Shown here piece after piece: positions 22,820-35,732 of a DNA stretch of 64,000 nt (the stretch's first letter is position 1; each line of letters begins with the position of its first letter). Position numbers and translations under genes: made by a program. The stretch comes from Antennarius striatus (lineage: Eukaryota > Chordata > Actinopteri > Lophiiformes > Antennariidae): NCBI RefSeq assembly GCF_040054535.1, contig NC_090789.1, positions 9,745,973 through 9,809,972 of the forward strand. Reading direction: 5' to 3'. The notes under the pieces were generated by a model, which made no database searches, was not told the origin of the DNA, and worked only from the letters and a program-made list of their open reading frames with translations.

Positions 22820-25800
22820 CTGTGAAAACAAAAAGAAGATCAATTCAAACTACTGCATCATACACTTACTGTATATTCATATTAACAGGATAAAGACACC
22901 TTAATATGACACTTCTGCTACATGGAACAAATCAGGAGCCTTCTCACAAATCTTTCTTTTTGTAGTTCGTTACAAGTGACTCTATCATGACCTACTAAGC
23001 ACGTCTGCTGCTTCTGTGGACAGAGGCATTCATGTAAAAACAAGAAAGACCACTTGTGATTATGAGTGGGAATCACAAAAGAGAGTCAATACTGATGCTT
23101 GTAATGCCAATGTGGTCTTAAGGCAAACACATCCTTTCAACTGATGCCATGGAGTTTTACATCAAGCTGTAGAATGGTTCATTTCATTCATTAGTCAGGC
23201 CCGCTGACAGTCACTGATGTCCATGCTCACTCACTGGCACAAATCAAAGCAAACTAATTGATTAATGATTTTGATAAATTGCAGCCGTTTACATTCAGTC
23301 AACTGCAAAAAGGCTCTGACCACATTCAACATCAGCTGGACAGTAGTCCTAAGACAAAGCCAGGCTTCAAAATATGAGCTTTGGCTAGCAAAGCACTTAC
23401 AGTATTTTCCAAACTGTAAGGCGCACTGGACTATAAGGTGCACCCTCAAAAATTTGTATATCATTTATTTCAAATATAAGGCGCACTGGATTATAAGGCA
23501 CACACAATAAAAAATAAATAATATTTGATAAACTGCAGCGGCTGTAGTTGTGCAATCCGTCCACTAGATAGAGCCGCGTTGCTCAGGCAGTCATGATTGC
23601 ATTCATGACTTCCTGACTACCTTTGAATGGCCCCTATTGTTATGTCAATAAGCCATTCTGAGCCTCATCAAGGAAACCTGATCACTTGATCACTTTGCCA
23701 TCTTAGAAAGAAGTCAACACGCATATGAAAAAACCTGACATTAAAAACTGGTTAAATTCATCACGAGTGCAGTCACTGCAAACAGAGCGGATTATTTCCT
23801 GATCTGAAATTCGAAGCAGATATTTAAGCTCCGAGGTTCGTCTTCATTTATTAATTAAATATTGTTTTGATCGATCGGTAGTCCAGTCAGAGGTGAGGCA
23901 CAGCTATTTGCTGCTGTGTGTACTAAACAATTTATTCACTAGTTTTCAATGTCAGGCTGCTAATTTACTGGCAAATATGACGCTGTTTTACTCCTAGAAC
24001 TGACTTCAATGTCGGTGTCTCACCGCCGTGAACTGCCGCACTCCTCTGGTGGCGGAGTGCGGCATGACTGGCAGCCAGACTGCCGGCTTTTTTTCAGTGA
24101 CCATGTTTTTAACCAATATTAATATGAGTATTAATCCATATATAAGACGCACCGGTTTATAAGGCGCACTACGGGTTTATGAGAAAATTTTAGGCTTTTA
24201 GGTGCGCCTTATAGTGCGGAAAATACGGTACATATAACCAACCACTCAACTATACCGGTGTTTATATTATTTTAGAGGGAAAAGAACTAAATGCCTTCCC
24301 AGGAAATGACTGAATTGAGAGCAGGGCCTTTCAGCCTAAAAAATGTGACGGCTGTTTAAACTCTGATCACCTGGGTTCAACAAATTAATTATTAATAATT
24401 TCAGCATAGTTTATGTGGAGCATATTTGGCAAAACAAACTTTTGAACTGAAACAAAGCTTTGGAGCTATTTTGCTACTTTAATAATTTAGAACAGGAGTG
24501 TCAAACTCATTTTCACCGTGGGCCATATCAGCATAATGGCTGTCCTCAAAGGGCCAGATGTAACGTATAAATATAACTTAATGTAACTCAATGTAATATA
24601 ACATAAATGTAAAATAATAAAGTAATAACTCCTTAATGTTGAATAACTCTGAATTCATTACTTATTCAAGTTACAAACATTACAGTTGAACAGAAAAAAT
24701 GTTTGCTTGTTGCTCTGTCATAAATCCTTTTGTCAGGTTATGAAACCCACAAAACTCCATCAATCAAGGATCAAACTACACTGATAAAGAATAATAACAT
24801 CAAGTTAGGACATTAACTTTGTTCAAAACCTTTTTGTCAGTGTTAAAATAGGCGTAATTACTGCTTTGTGGGAAATGTAGTTTTGTTCAAAGCACACTTT
24901 TGACCTACAGTATTTGTTTTTAGATACTCTGACCTTTTATGCTCTCGCAGGCCACATAAAATAATGTGGCGGGTCACATCTGGCCCCTAGGCTTTCAATT
25001 TGACACATGTGATTTAGAATAATCATTTACAGTAACTGAACTGATCCAAGTCTCTGTTGCACTTACCATCCTCTTTGCCTTCATCACCTTGTAGCGGTCA
25101 AAGTCAGACATTTTGGCCCTCTGAAAGGACAAAAAGTTCAATCAGGGTTAAAACTTTGCTCCACAAGAATCAGCTTACTTACACAGAATCAAACTTTGTG
25201 GTTGGTCGACATATAGTGCCGAACTAACACGACTGTTCTCATTAAAAAAACAAAACAAAAAATAGCTTATTTTAAAGATGTAATAGTTTATGATTCATTC
25301 ATAACTAATGAATGAAATGTTTGAAGTCATAAAGCAGTATTACACCCGCTAATTATACAGAACAAGTTACAATCAACAACTGTCACACACCTCATCCACC
25401 AAAAATGTATTGATAACCAAAAAAGCATATGGGAGAGTTTGGAATAGCTGTCAAATTGATCATTCGGTCACTTTGCTTGAGAAACAACAATGTCACAACA
25501 CCGAATGAAACTACCGCCGCCCCCCAAACACTCAAGCAACAGGGAGAGAGGCAGTTTGTACTGGCTGGATGCACCAAAGTGCTTGTACTCGTGTTCCTAA
25601 AGTTCAGTGTCTGACCTTCATTTTGCAGAAAGATGAGCGTTCTGATTTACAATGGCTGTTTTAAATGTAAAAAACAAACAAACAAGAAATCTTGTATATT
25701 CACATTGTAAAATATTAAATGGGAAATAACAGGGTTCCAGATTGCACCTACGAATATTGAGGCAATGTGCACATTGTATATGACCCTTATTTCTCTGATA

Positions 25801-27892
25801 CATTGTGTTTGACAGTTATACAACGACAGATAATTTTGTTTTTATCCTCTCAGATGGACTAAAAATTGCTTCCATTCAAATTTGACCAGTATCTTGGTGG
25901 AAATTCTAAAGCAAGTCATGGAGCTGCTGTCATGGTGACATCAAATACCAAACCCCTTAAGATTATATGACCGGAAAAGTAAAAAACTTGTGTTTACCTT
26001 TTGTCTTGCATCGATCTTCTTGGCCCAGCTGCTCTGTGCCCACTTCTCATTGACTTCTGCCTTCTCCCAGGCTCTCCTCACAAACTTCTGACGGGCACTG
26101 AGGACGCAATAGTCAGTCAGTGCTGATACCACAGAACCCTTTAATCTCTCATCACCTGTGAATTCTTTAAAATTATTCTACAAAAACAGATATGTGCCAT
26201 TTTCGGCACTCTGGGTTGCTTTCTTATAGCGTTTTGTAATGTGATTGCAATCGGTCACTTGTTGAATCTTTCTATTCATTTAAGTCATGTGAGATGCAAT
26301 TATGTCATTTTTTGCTTCAACATATTCCTTCACATATATAAAAAAAACTCCTGGACTGCAATGCGTGTCATTTTTACCCTAAATTCCAGACTATTAAGTG
26401 CACCTGAATGTAAGCTGCACCTATCCATAGGCAGCAGATGTCAAGATGATGTATCATGAGATATCTAGACAGAAGAATGCTACACGGAAAGAAAGGTAAA
26501 ATTTTTGTTTACTGCTTTTCCCCAAACATCACCTGTAACATGATAGTAACACAGTCCTCCTGCACTTACAAAAACAAACAAAACAATCTTTTTATTGTTG
26601 CCATGCATAAACATGCTCAATCTTTGACTAAATGTACACCATATGACAGCAAAAGTTAACACTGGAAAGGCATCACCAAAGCAGTCACCAGTTCTTTGGC
26701 AAACAATTATACCAATCCCAACAGCTGAGCAAACTGGTGATAAAAAAAAGCTCATTAAAAAGACGGACTTATTAATTCAAGCCAAACTTATGTTTGCTGA
26801 CTTATTTTTTTTTTACTGCAGAAAGCAGCACTTTGTAGTATTTTAAGGTGCTATATGTGTTTTGCACTAATAATGTTAAAACATTTGTGTACAATTGTAA
26901 ATGGAAAATTTTATTACAATCAAAAATACTGTATCATTATTGCCAAAATTTTAAGAAATAAGAGATATTTTAGAGCCATAAATCCACTCTTGGTTTGGAT
27001 GCAGAAAGTCCTCAGACTTACCTGTGAGGAACTTTGATGACATAGTCTGTGAGCTGCATGCACTTGAAGGGCATGGCTTGCCTCTTCACGCCTGTGCAGG
27101 GACCATCAATCAGGGCCTGGAAAAAGCACAGAACGCTGTCACTAGCACTCAGCCAAAAGAAGAACATTTACTATCCAACCATTGAGTCTGTGCTCACCCT
27201 GTTTTGGTCGATGACATCTACGATAGCCACCAGCTTGCCAGCATAGGGTCCGAACGAGATGTAGGCGACACGACCGATCTCCACAAAGCGTTTGAACACC
27301 TACGGAAGAGGATCGTACATTTAAAATGACTGACAATGGAAATGATGCCGGGCGTTTCAAAATTTGATAGCTGGATGCATACCTATACGAACCTAACAAA
27401 TATAAATACAAAAAAAGTCACAACTACGGCTGAAAAACTAGCTTAGTAAAAGCTAACTGTAGAGCGGCTGCTCTACAGCAACGAGCGCTATGCTGGCTCG
27501 CTAGCGCTAATTAGCTTCTGCTATTGACTTACAAGTAATTTACTAAACTGGAATACATTGGATAGATGTGCAACATCTGTATACACAACAATGTCGTCAG
27601 CGCTTGATGTTAGTCCTTGGTATGGTCACAGAATGAGCGTATTCGATATTCTTGACAGAACATTTCTCGGCCCAGTCAACGCGACGGACCACGTTGTAAT
27701 GTGGCAGCTGCCGACATCTTACACATGAAGCGTTAAATCAAGAAATATACAAATACGTTTGTACCCCACACGTCACATTTATGTATATAATTGCGTTAAC
27801 TATATATATGAGTCGTGTTATTACAGAATAAATACATCTAAAAGCAATAATTAAATGTATAAATACTGAAGCTCTCATCAGGAGCTCACCAT
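22760..27892 (-). CDS. rpl14: 60S ribosomal protein L14 (eL14), complete, 6 coding exons
   Basis: A structural protein of the cytosolic large ribosomal subunit. Minus-strand exons are 27892-27890 (the ATG alone), 27299-27198, 27116-27022, 26097-25998, 25120-25067 and 22819-22760. They total 414 nt, or 137 residues plus stop. All introns are GT-AG and the joins are in frame. The protein starts [20 protein letters not shown] and continues with [15 protein letters not shown] of the KOW-type beta-barrel fold and [20 protein letters not shown]. It ends in a basic helix-rich tail, [20 protein letters not shown], then KK. It lacks the long Lys/Ala-rich C-terminal extension of mammalian L14 (from memory). 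The gene has a TOP-like 5' end and a 3' UTR of only a few dozen bases. Introns 1 to 5 measure about 590, 81, 924, 877 and 2247 bases; the last holds two DNA transposons. Confidence 0.98.
23398..24230. mobile_element. MITE-like DNA transposon with terminal inverted repeats
   Basis: The ends are TACAGTATTTTCC... and, inverted, TACCGTATTTTCC.... They match at about 25 of 29 positions and carry subterminal copies of TATAAGGCGCAC. The element is about 833 bp, begins and ends with TA, which would fit a TA target site, and has no transposase frame. It sits in RPL14 intron 5. The same TATAAGGCGCACC motif recurs inside, in both orientations, near both ends. Confidence 0.8.
24485..25019. mobile_element. 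hAT-type non-autonomous transposon with 8-bp target duplication
   Basis: Element body 24493-25011 (519 bp) starts CAGGAGTGTCAAACTCA and ends TTTGACACATGTG. These are degenerate forms of the CAGGGGTGTCAAACTCA repeat termini common in fish. ATTTAGAA flanks it exactly at 24485-24492 and 25012-25019, the 8-bp duplication expected of hAT insertion. No transposase frame. The remembered fish consensus also has 'GGGCCAGA' and 'GGCCACAT' internally, and both occur here. Confidence 0.88.
25067..25120 (-). CDS. rpl14: RPL14 exon 5
   Basis: 18 codons, [18 protein letters not shown], phase 0 at both ends. The acceptor is TTTCAG and the donor is GGATG|GTAAGT. Confidence 0.97.
25998..26097 (-). CDS. rpl14: RPL14 exon 4
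   Basis: Completes the split Ser codon, then encodes [20 protein letters not shown] to KIDARQK. The acceptor is CCTCAG and the donor is AAAAG|GTAAAC. Confidence 0.97.
26378..26435. repeat. Degenerate terminus of the TATAAGGCGCAC MITE
   Basis: ATTCCAGACTATTAAGTGCACC followed by a second GCTGCACC resembles the subterminal repeats of the 23398-24230 element with several mismatches. It lies in RPL14 intron 3. Only this end was found. Confidence 0.45.
27022..27116 (-). CDS. rpl14: RPL14 exon 3
   Basis: Encodes [20 protein letters not shown] to VPH plus two bases of a Ser codon. The acceptor is TTCCAG and the donor is CACAG|GTAAGT. Confidence 0.97.
27198..27299 (-). CDS. rpl14: RPL14 exon 2
   Basis: 34 codons, VFKRFVEIG to VIDQNR. 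The acceptor is CCGTAG and the donor is AGG|GTGAGC. Confidence 0.97.
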
Positions 27893-27915
27893 GATGGCGG
27901 TCCGGGAACAGAAAG
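27890..27915 (-). CDS. rpl14: RPL14 exon 1: 5' UTR and start codon only
   Basis: The minus strand reads CCGCCATC-ATG|GTGAGC, so the exon ends right after the start codon. A TOP-like CTTTCT begins at 27915, which would make the 5' UTR 23 bases. The start is confirmed by exon 2 opening with [10 protein letters not shown]. Confidence 0.88.
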
Positions 27916-27975
27916 AACGTTCCGGTCTCCGCCCTCCGCACATACGACTTCCGTTCATCAGTGCGCATGCGCAAT
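27915..27975 (-). promoter_or_regulatory. RPL14 promoter: TOP start, ETS site, NRF1 palindrome
   Basis: The likely transcription start is the C at 27915 within CTTTCTGTTCCC, a TOP-like pyrimidine start. CGGAAGT (27953-27947 on the minus strand) is an ETS/GABP core. TGCGCATGCGCA at 27962-27973 is an exact NRF1-type palindrome about 50 bases upstream of the start. No TATA box was seen. This matches ribosomal protein gene promoters; binding itself is inference. Confidence 0.72.
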
Positions 27976-28174
27976 GCATTCAAATTTGTGAATTCATCAC
28001 AGTGAATTGAAAAATCCATACAAATATACCGAGAGTCGAGATAAAAAGTGCTATGTCATATTCTTACGATGCCAGCAGATCCTTCCAAAGATTTGAAAAT
28101 GCATCGATTTTTATTTATTTATGAATGAATGTTTATTTATTTGCTAAAGTGCACACTTCAATACATATTATGCA

Positions 28175-28352
<178 letters not shown>

Positions 28353-28984
28353 TTTTAGTAAGTAGTTTGTCATATTACCGTTAACCAAATAATCACAAAT
28401 GACCACTCTAAAATAAATTTAGTTAATGTTTTTAATTACTGATGGGTTTGCCCCCTTGTAGGACTCAAAAGATGTATTGGATCTCATGGGGATAATTAGT
28501 GCTCAGGTTCAAATAGGTTTCTGGCTGGAAGCATTAACAGTTTTTTGGCGACTTAACTCGAGTTAATTTAAAGTTCTAATGGAACTAAAACAGAGTAATA
28601 TATCATAAAGTGCCGCTTCGGATTGTTGACTCCCGCAAAGTTTTTCAGTGCGTCCTTCAATACCTCAGTGGATTAAAGATGGCATTTCCCTCTACATCCC
28701 TGAGGATCAAATTCATCTAGCAGAGGTAGAGATGTAAAAAAAACGTGAGGAGGGTTAGTTGACAAATTGCAATCTGAAAAATAGAACCGACTCACACCGA
28801 TACTAAACTTGAAGTACTTGGAAACGTAGGCCGACGCAATTTATTCAATTTATTTTCCCATAAGCGATTTTTTTGTTGTTGTCAATACTGACAAAGCGGT
28901 GATTAAAATGGAATGTGGCCTGAACTTGCATAAAATATCTCTACACTTATAGCCTTGACCTTCCACATCTGTTCGGGCTTGTTC

Positions 28985-30087
<1,103 letters not shown>

Positions 30088-30324
30088 GTATTTTGTGACT
30101 AATTAAATTTTGAGATTTAATGTACTGTACTTCAGGATAAAAAACTGTGCTTTTAGGACAGTATTGATGAAAAAAGTGAGCATATTCGTTTCTCCACTCT
30201 TTCATCAAATTAAAATATAATTATATCATACCATGACATCTGTTTTAATCTTGAGTTTCGTCTTTGGTGATTTTGCCTCAGGGGGAAAACATACAATGGA
30301 CCACTAGATGGAAGCAGAACATCA

Positions 30325-30527
30325 TTCATTCATCTTGTCCCCGTCTTCCACCTCTGAGGGTCGGTGGTTTCTGGAGCTGACTCACAGGCGAGAGGCGGGG
30401 GATACTCTGTGGAGCAATGCCGGTGCACTGTGGAGCCACATGAGAGACAACCACTCATGTACACCTACGGACAATTTGGAATGATCAGTTCACCTGAGCT
30501 GCACGTGTTTGGAGGTGTGAGAAAGAT
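30325..30527 (-). mobile_element. Degenerate V-SINE-like copy, minus strand
   Basis: The order of blocks (GAGAGGCGGGGGATAC, CACTGTGGAGCCACATG, CACCTACGGACAATTTGGAA, CTGAGCTGCACGTGTTTGGA) matches the inverted body of the SINE family at 30637-30995. The tRNA-like head is missing. Confidence 0.7.
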
Positions 30528-30636
30528 TTGGCAGATAATGCATTTTGTAGTAACTGAGAATACTGTACATTCAAGCTTTCCTTTTTTTTATTTATTGTAA
30601 ATCATGTTTACATAGAATTTTTGGGAAATGACTAGA

Positions 30637-30995
30637 AGCAGGGGCGGCAGTGGGTTGTACTGCCACCTCACAACATGGCGGACCTGGGTTCGAGTCCCGC
30701 TCTGTGCGGAGTTTGCATGCTCTCCCCGTGTCTGCGTGGGTTCTCTCCGGGTTCTCCGGCTTCCTCCCACCTCCAAAAGCATGCGCTTCAGGTTGATTGG
30801 CCGTTCCAAACTGCCCGTAGGAATAAGTGTGTGTGTGTGTGTGTGTGCATGGTTGTATGTCTTTGCGTGTGGCTCCGTGGTGCACTGGCGTCGTGCCCGG
30901 AGTGTCCCCTGCCTCACGCCCCATGCTGCCGAGATAGGCTCCGGCTCCCAGTGACCCGCTGCGGCGGATATAGCAGTGATAATCTGAAGATGACT
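30637..30995 (+). mobile_element. tRNA-derived SINE (V-SINE/DANA-like), plus strand
   Basis: The B box GGTTCGAGTCC is exact at 30687-30697. The A box region is degenerate. The body contains GTTTGCATGCTCTCCCCGTG, the GGGTTCTCTCCGGGTTCTCC core and GATTGGCCGTTCCAAACTG. An internal TG run follows. RNA polymerase III origin follows from the boxes; the superfamily name is from memory. Confidence 0.82.
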
Positions 30996-33700
30996 GACTG
31001 GAAAGAGGAGGAGAGAGATTGGACCCCAACTTGTTGTCAGGTGACTGAATTAACCAGCCAAATTTGGATGATATTACTTTCTAATAGCTGTCATTTATTC
31101 CAGCCAAAAGCCATCAAACTAATTCAGCTTTTCTAGCATTGTGTTTTTCCTTGGAGCAGATTTTTGAATCAGAAGCCTTAAGAATGAAATGCAAAGACAT
31201 TCTTCAGGAATGCTGGGCAATGTGAAATGTGATTTATTTTTTGCTGCAACGTCACAGAGGCTTTGTCTGGCTTTTCCTACGACCCTCACTTCAATAACAT
31301 GTTTGTCTCAGATTTGTGTAGCCAACTGCTACTGAAGGGGGAAATCCTGTCTGACCTCTCAGCCTCTGCTGATGAAAACACCGGCGTCTGATGACGTTCA
31401 GGGAGAAAAACATAAATTTTTCTTCAAGCTTACAAAACTTATTTGTATAATCTTTGTTTCAACAGACAATCCCCTGTGCTTGACAGAAATGTATAAGGAA
31501 ATAGCCTGGAAGTTGATGTCAGGGCTGATAAACATTCTTTCTACTTCCATGTAATGGAAGCTAACACACACTGAAGATAAAATGCTATATCACACTTGCA
31601 TGCACAGACACAAACACACACAGATGGTTGCAGTTAAGACTGCAATATTTTCATTCAAGTTGTTCTTGGTGTTTCATGTCTGGAAAGTCTGAGTCATCCT
31701 TGTTTGACAAATCATCCCAGATTTAATGTAGGGTTTGTTTAATCACCCCATTTTTAAGTGAAACAGATGCTCAGATAATTCACATTGACATCGCTTCACT
31801 CATTGAGGTTGTTGCTACAGTGTGATTACTTTTCCAATATCATCTTATTTTAAAACAACTCTACGTTTTTAGATTGGTTGTTGATTCGGTTTCAAAAGAT
31901 TAGCTGTGAAATAATGGATTAAAAATTGCATTAATATTCTTGCCAGTTTATTACATGGGACCCTAAAATGAAGCTACAACTGATGCATTCTCTGACAGCA
32001 GTCCTGCAATGAAGTGGCCTATTACCTTTATGAAGGTCAAAATGTTTGGTTGATAAAACAAATGCATTGCTTGGGTACTTCAAAGCATCTGCTCCCCTCT
32101 TAACATTCTAATAGTATTCTAATGCTCTTATGGAGAATGCATTTTATTTACTTCAGCAGCATTATTTACTTCCTCTATCTAAACAGGTTTAATAAACCAA
32201 TCTAGTTGCTTTAGATACACCTCCTCATTTGCCAGCTCAGAATGCCATGTTTTCTTCTGTCTCATGCAAAAGGAAGGAGTACCTTCTGTGTCTCGATGAA
32301 ACAAGATTCTGACAGTATCCATTCTCTTGAGAATGAGAATGGACTCTTCTAGTGAGCACTGCTTCTAGAGCTACCCATTGAATCAGAACTATGGGGACCA
32401 CATATTGAGAGTATCTTGAATGCTTCAATTAAGTAAAGGAAACACATGCATAACTTTTTTGATGTAACTCTAGCAGTGTAGTGTAGTTTATTAATATATT
32501 GATTTGATGATGATTGGTAATGTGATCATTCATAGCAAGCTGCTAATCCCTTAGCAAGCCAATATTGTATTCCCTCAACTTTCTGACCACAAAGAACTGT
32601 GTTATAGTTCAGATATGGACTATTCTCATTAAAAATCCTTTATTTCTATTTCCAGCACTATGGTATCATAAGCTGAAACAAATTTAATCAAAATCCATCA
32701 GATCTTTTGGAGTAATCCCACTAAGAGTCAGAAGAACAACCTCAGCAAAAAGCTTTAAACTCCTTGTCGGAGGCAATAAAATAAGTAAAGAATGTGTATT
32801 TTTAAATGTTCTGAAGGTCATTGACGTATTTAAGCAGGAAGCTATGACTTCAGATCTCCCAGAAATACACTGTGAGTCAGTGCAAACATAATGATCCACA
32901 ATCGTCCCTGTGTAGCTTTTGAGGGTTTAATGTTAAGCTCTTACTTGCAGTTTCCAAACCCACTGATCACCAGGTGTAAACACTAAGAACTAGAGGAATG
33001 AGTCGGCGACAAAAACATTTATTAGATATTTAGAACATGCTGAAATAAACCAGTGGTCAAGACACAAATCCGACATAGTTAACAATAGTGTTTGAATTGC
33101 TATTTGCATGTTAAAACCAGCGGCACTCACAGCAAGGAGGTTCCCGGTTCCTTTCTGTGTGGAATGACAAACTCTGTCTCCATCGTCCTGTGATTGTGAA
33201 AGTTTCCCTATATTGATGGATTTTTTTTCTCTTTTAAAAAAGAGCTGTACGTGTATCATAGTCAGTCAGCCTGTCCATTCTTATCATGGGGATAAACACA
33301 AATAGAAAAGAGACAATAAGGCACAATGTGTGACTGAAGCAAAAAGTGAAAGATTTTATTTTTTCCTGGCGAACTTCACTTCACATTAAATTTAATTTAT
33401 AGTGCTGCTGCTGGAAAGTACAGCTAACTGAAGCTGGACATAAGCTGTATGATCTGCCAAAATGTTATAGCTCTCCATATGCTGGCTTCTCAGTTTTTTA
33501 GATGTTCCATGATGGCGATCAAGCTAACACATTCTCCCTCTGCTAGCAGGTAAACTCTTCCAAAAGAAACAAAGAAACAAAAGAAACCCCTACACTATTC
33601 TTCCCTCCACAGAGGAGCATTCTGAAATCCATATCTGCAATGTCATCTACAAATTTACAAGTGTGTGTGAACATATAAGAGCAGTGGCTATATGTGATAT

Positions 33701-33745
33701 ACTCCGGGGTCAATAAAGTATCTATTTATCTGTCTGTCTGTCTGA
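33701..33745 (+). repeat. Retroelement-like tail with (TATC/TGTC)n
   Basis: ACTCCGGGGTCAATAAAGTA followed by TCTATTTATC and TGTC units is a diverged copy of the 28175 tail with a shorter repeat. Confidence 0.6.
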
Positions 33746-34391
33746 AATATAACATCTGGTCCTTGTTTGATCTGTTGAACAGATCGATCAAAGGCACGAA
33801 TCAGAATCAGTGTCAAAAAGACAATACAGTATATGGTGTTTGTTCATTGAACAGATATGTATTTTGGAATGGAATGTGTGTTTTTGAAGGGAACATACAC
33901 CTGGTGCTACACGATATTTAAAATTTGCACTGTTTTAAAACCTGGTACAATACGTATTTCAAATCTGGTACTGGTTTTTGATTCTGGTACGGTCTTTGGG
34001 TGCCATAGCATTTCTAAACGCCATTCAATTTCTTTTCTACTCCATTAATGACAACATACTGTTCCTGGAAGTTGATGCATGGTTAAATTCTGCTGTCACT
34101 GAGATAACTAGGAACACCTGAAGTAACTACAGCTCAATATGTCTCACAGCTGAGTTCAGAATTAAGCCAATTTGCATCAGGAGTTTGTTTAAGTTTGGTA
34201 GCCTTGGTGATTTTTCCTCTGTTTGACATTTGGGATGTTTATCAATGGCCCTATTGTTGCTATGTGAATGCTGAACAACACCCTACCTTCTGGACATGTG
34301 ATAAGCTTGAGTAATATATGTGTTGTGTTGACATGAAGAATGCAATGATTGGCATGCTTTTGTAGTGATGCAGTGATCGGGATGAAAGCAA

Positions 34392-34394
<3 letters not shown>

Positions 34395-34432
<38 letters not shown>

Positions 34433-34511
34433 GGAGGAGGAGGAGGAGGAGGAGGAGGAGGAGGAGGAGGAGGAGGAGGAGGAGGATGATGATGATGATG
34501 ATGATGATGAT
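34395..34511. repeat. (GAT)12(GAG)18(GAT)9 compound microsatellite
   Basis: GAT units at 34395-34430, a pure purine GAG block at 34431-34484, then GAT units at 34485-34511. It makes a His/Pro frame on the minus strand that is not a gene. Confidence 0.96.
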
Positions 34512-35177
34512 ATCCTTTTCTCTTGCAGCCCAAAATTGCTTGTTTCAGCAGTTAGCCTAACAATTAAACTTTCTATGAAAACATTTCCTCGGTTGAACTA
34601 TGAGCAAACATCTGCAACATGTTATCTTCTAAATGTACATTCAGCAAACACACAGCAGCAAAATTTATGTTTTGGTTCCCATTTTTCATAAAAGGGATTC
34701 ACAGCTTTTTATAGATGCGAAGTCTTCCCTGTCAAATTTTAAGCACAATTTGTAAAAAAACAAACAAACAAAAACCTGAATGTTGGCTACAGGGATGTCC
34801 AATGTTCCTTGTGAATTACATGTTCACTTTACGACCACATGCCATGTCTAGTGTTGTTTTTCAGACAGTTTGGCAGTACATCCAAACAGCCTCACAATCA
34901 CAGGTCATGAGTAACAAAGTCATCCTAGGACATGCACATCAGGCTTCTTTATCTGCAGGATTGCCTGAGAATTGTGACCTCACCACAAAATTTCTGCACT
35001 ACCGTTGTCAAAAAACATCTCAGGGGAAGTCATCTGCATGCAAGTAGCCCTCACTGAAGTCTTAATCAAAATGCAGTTTGCTTGTATTAGCACTGTGAAC
35101 AGAGAGCACCATGGCTGATATAAGCCATGAAAAAGCAACACAGTGCAATTTAGTGATGCCAAATGTCTGCACAAAGA

Positions 35178-35208
35178 CAGTGTGATGATATCCAGTGTGA
35201 TGATATCC
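35178..35208. repeat. 15-bp tandem duplication
   Basis: CAGTGTGATGATATC occurs twice with a one-base offset, just upstream of the 35231 palindrome. Confidence 0.8.
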
Positions 35209-35230
35209 TAGGTTTCCCATAGTATAGACA

Positions 35231-35259
35231 CATCATGCTGCATCTGATGCAGCATGATG
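35231..35259. repeat. Perfect 14-bp palindrome with one-base centre
   Basis: CATCATGCTGCATC, then T, then GATGCAGCATGATG. The arms are exact reverse complements. Confidence 0.95.
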
Positions 35260-35683
35260 ATGCACAGCCCCATATTGGAAAGATTTGTGCATAATTTCTT
35301 GAAAGTAAAAACATTCTAGTTCTTGCAAAGCCACCAGACATGTCACCTGCATTCCACAGGCCACTATCAGCAACATGATCTACGAGGAAAATGGAAAACC
35401 AGAACACACAGACTTTGTTATTGAAGAAAATAAGTTGCTGGTCTTTTAATCAATTTGTGGAAAATGTGAGCAAAGGCAAAAATGTTGCATTTATATTTGT
35501 GTTGTTCCCTACTCCTGAACTCTGCTAGGCGGAACCAATAGGTCGATTGGAGATGCCATCTGCCGGAGTGGTAAAACAAAGGAAGTGAAGGGTGAGAGAT
35601 AACTCAGTACCACCTCTGCTGAGATAATGATACTGTGCAATGGCTATATTTAGGGGCTCACTTTGTCTAAATTGCTTGGCGTG

Positions 35684-35732
35684 CGTGTGTGTGTATGTGT
35701 GTTTGTGTGTGTGTGTGTCTGTGTGTGTGTGT
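35684..35732. repeat. Interrupted (TG)n tract
   Basis: About 50 bases of TG with A, T and C interruptions. Confidence 0.85.
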
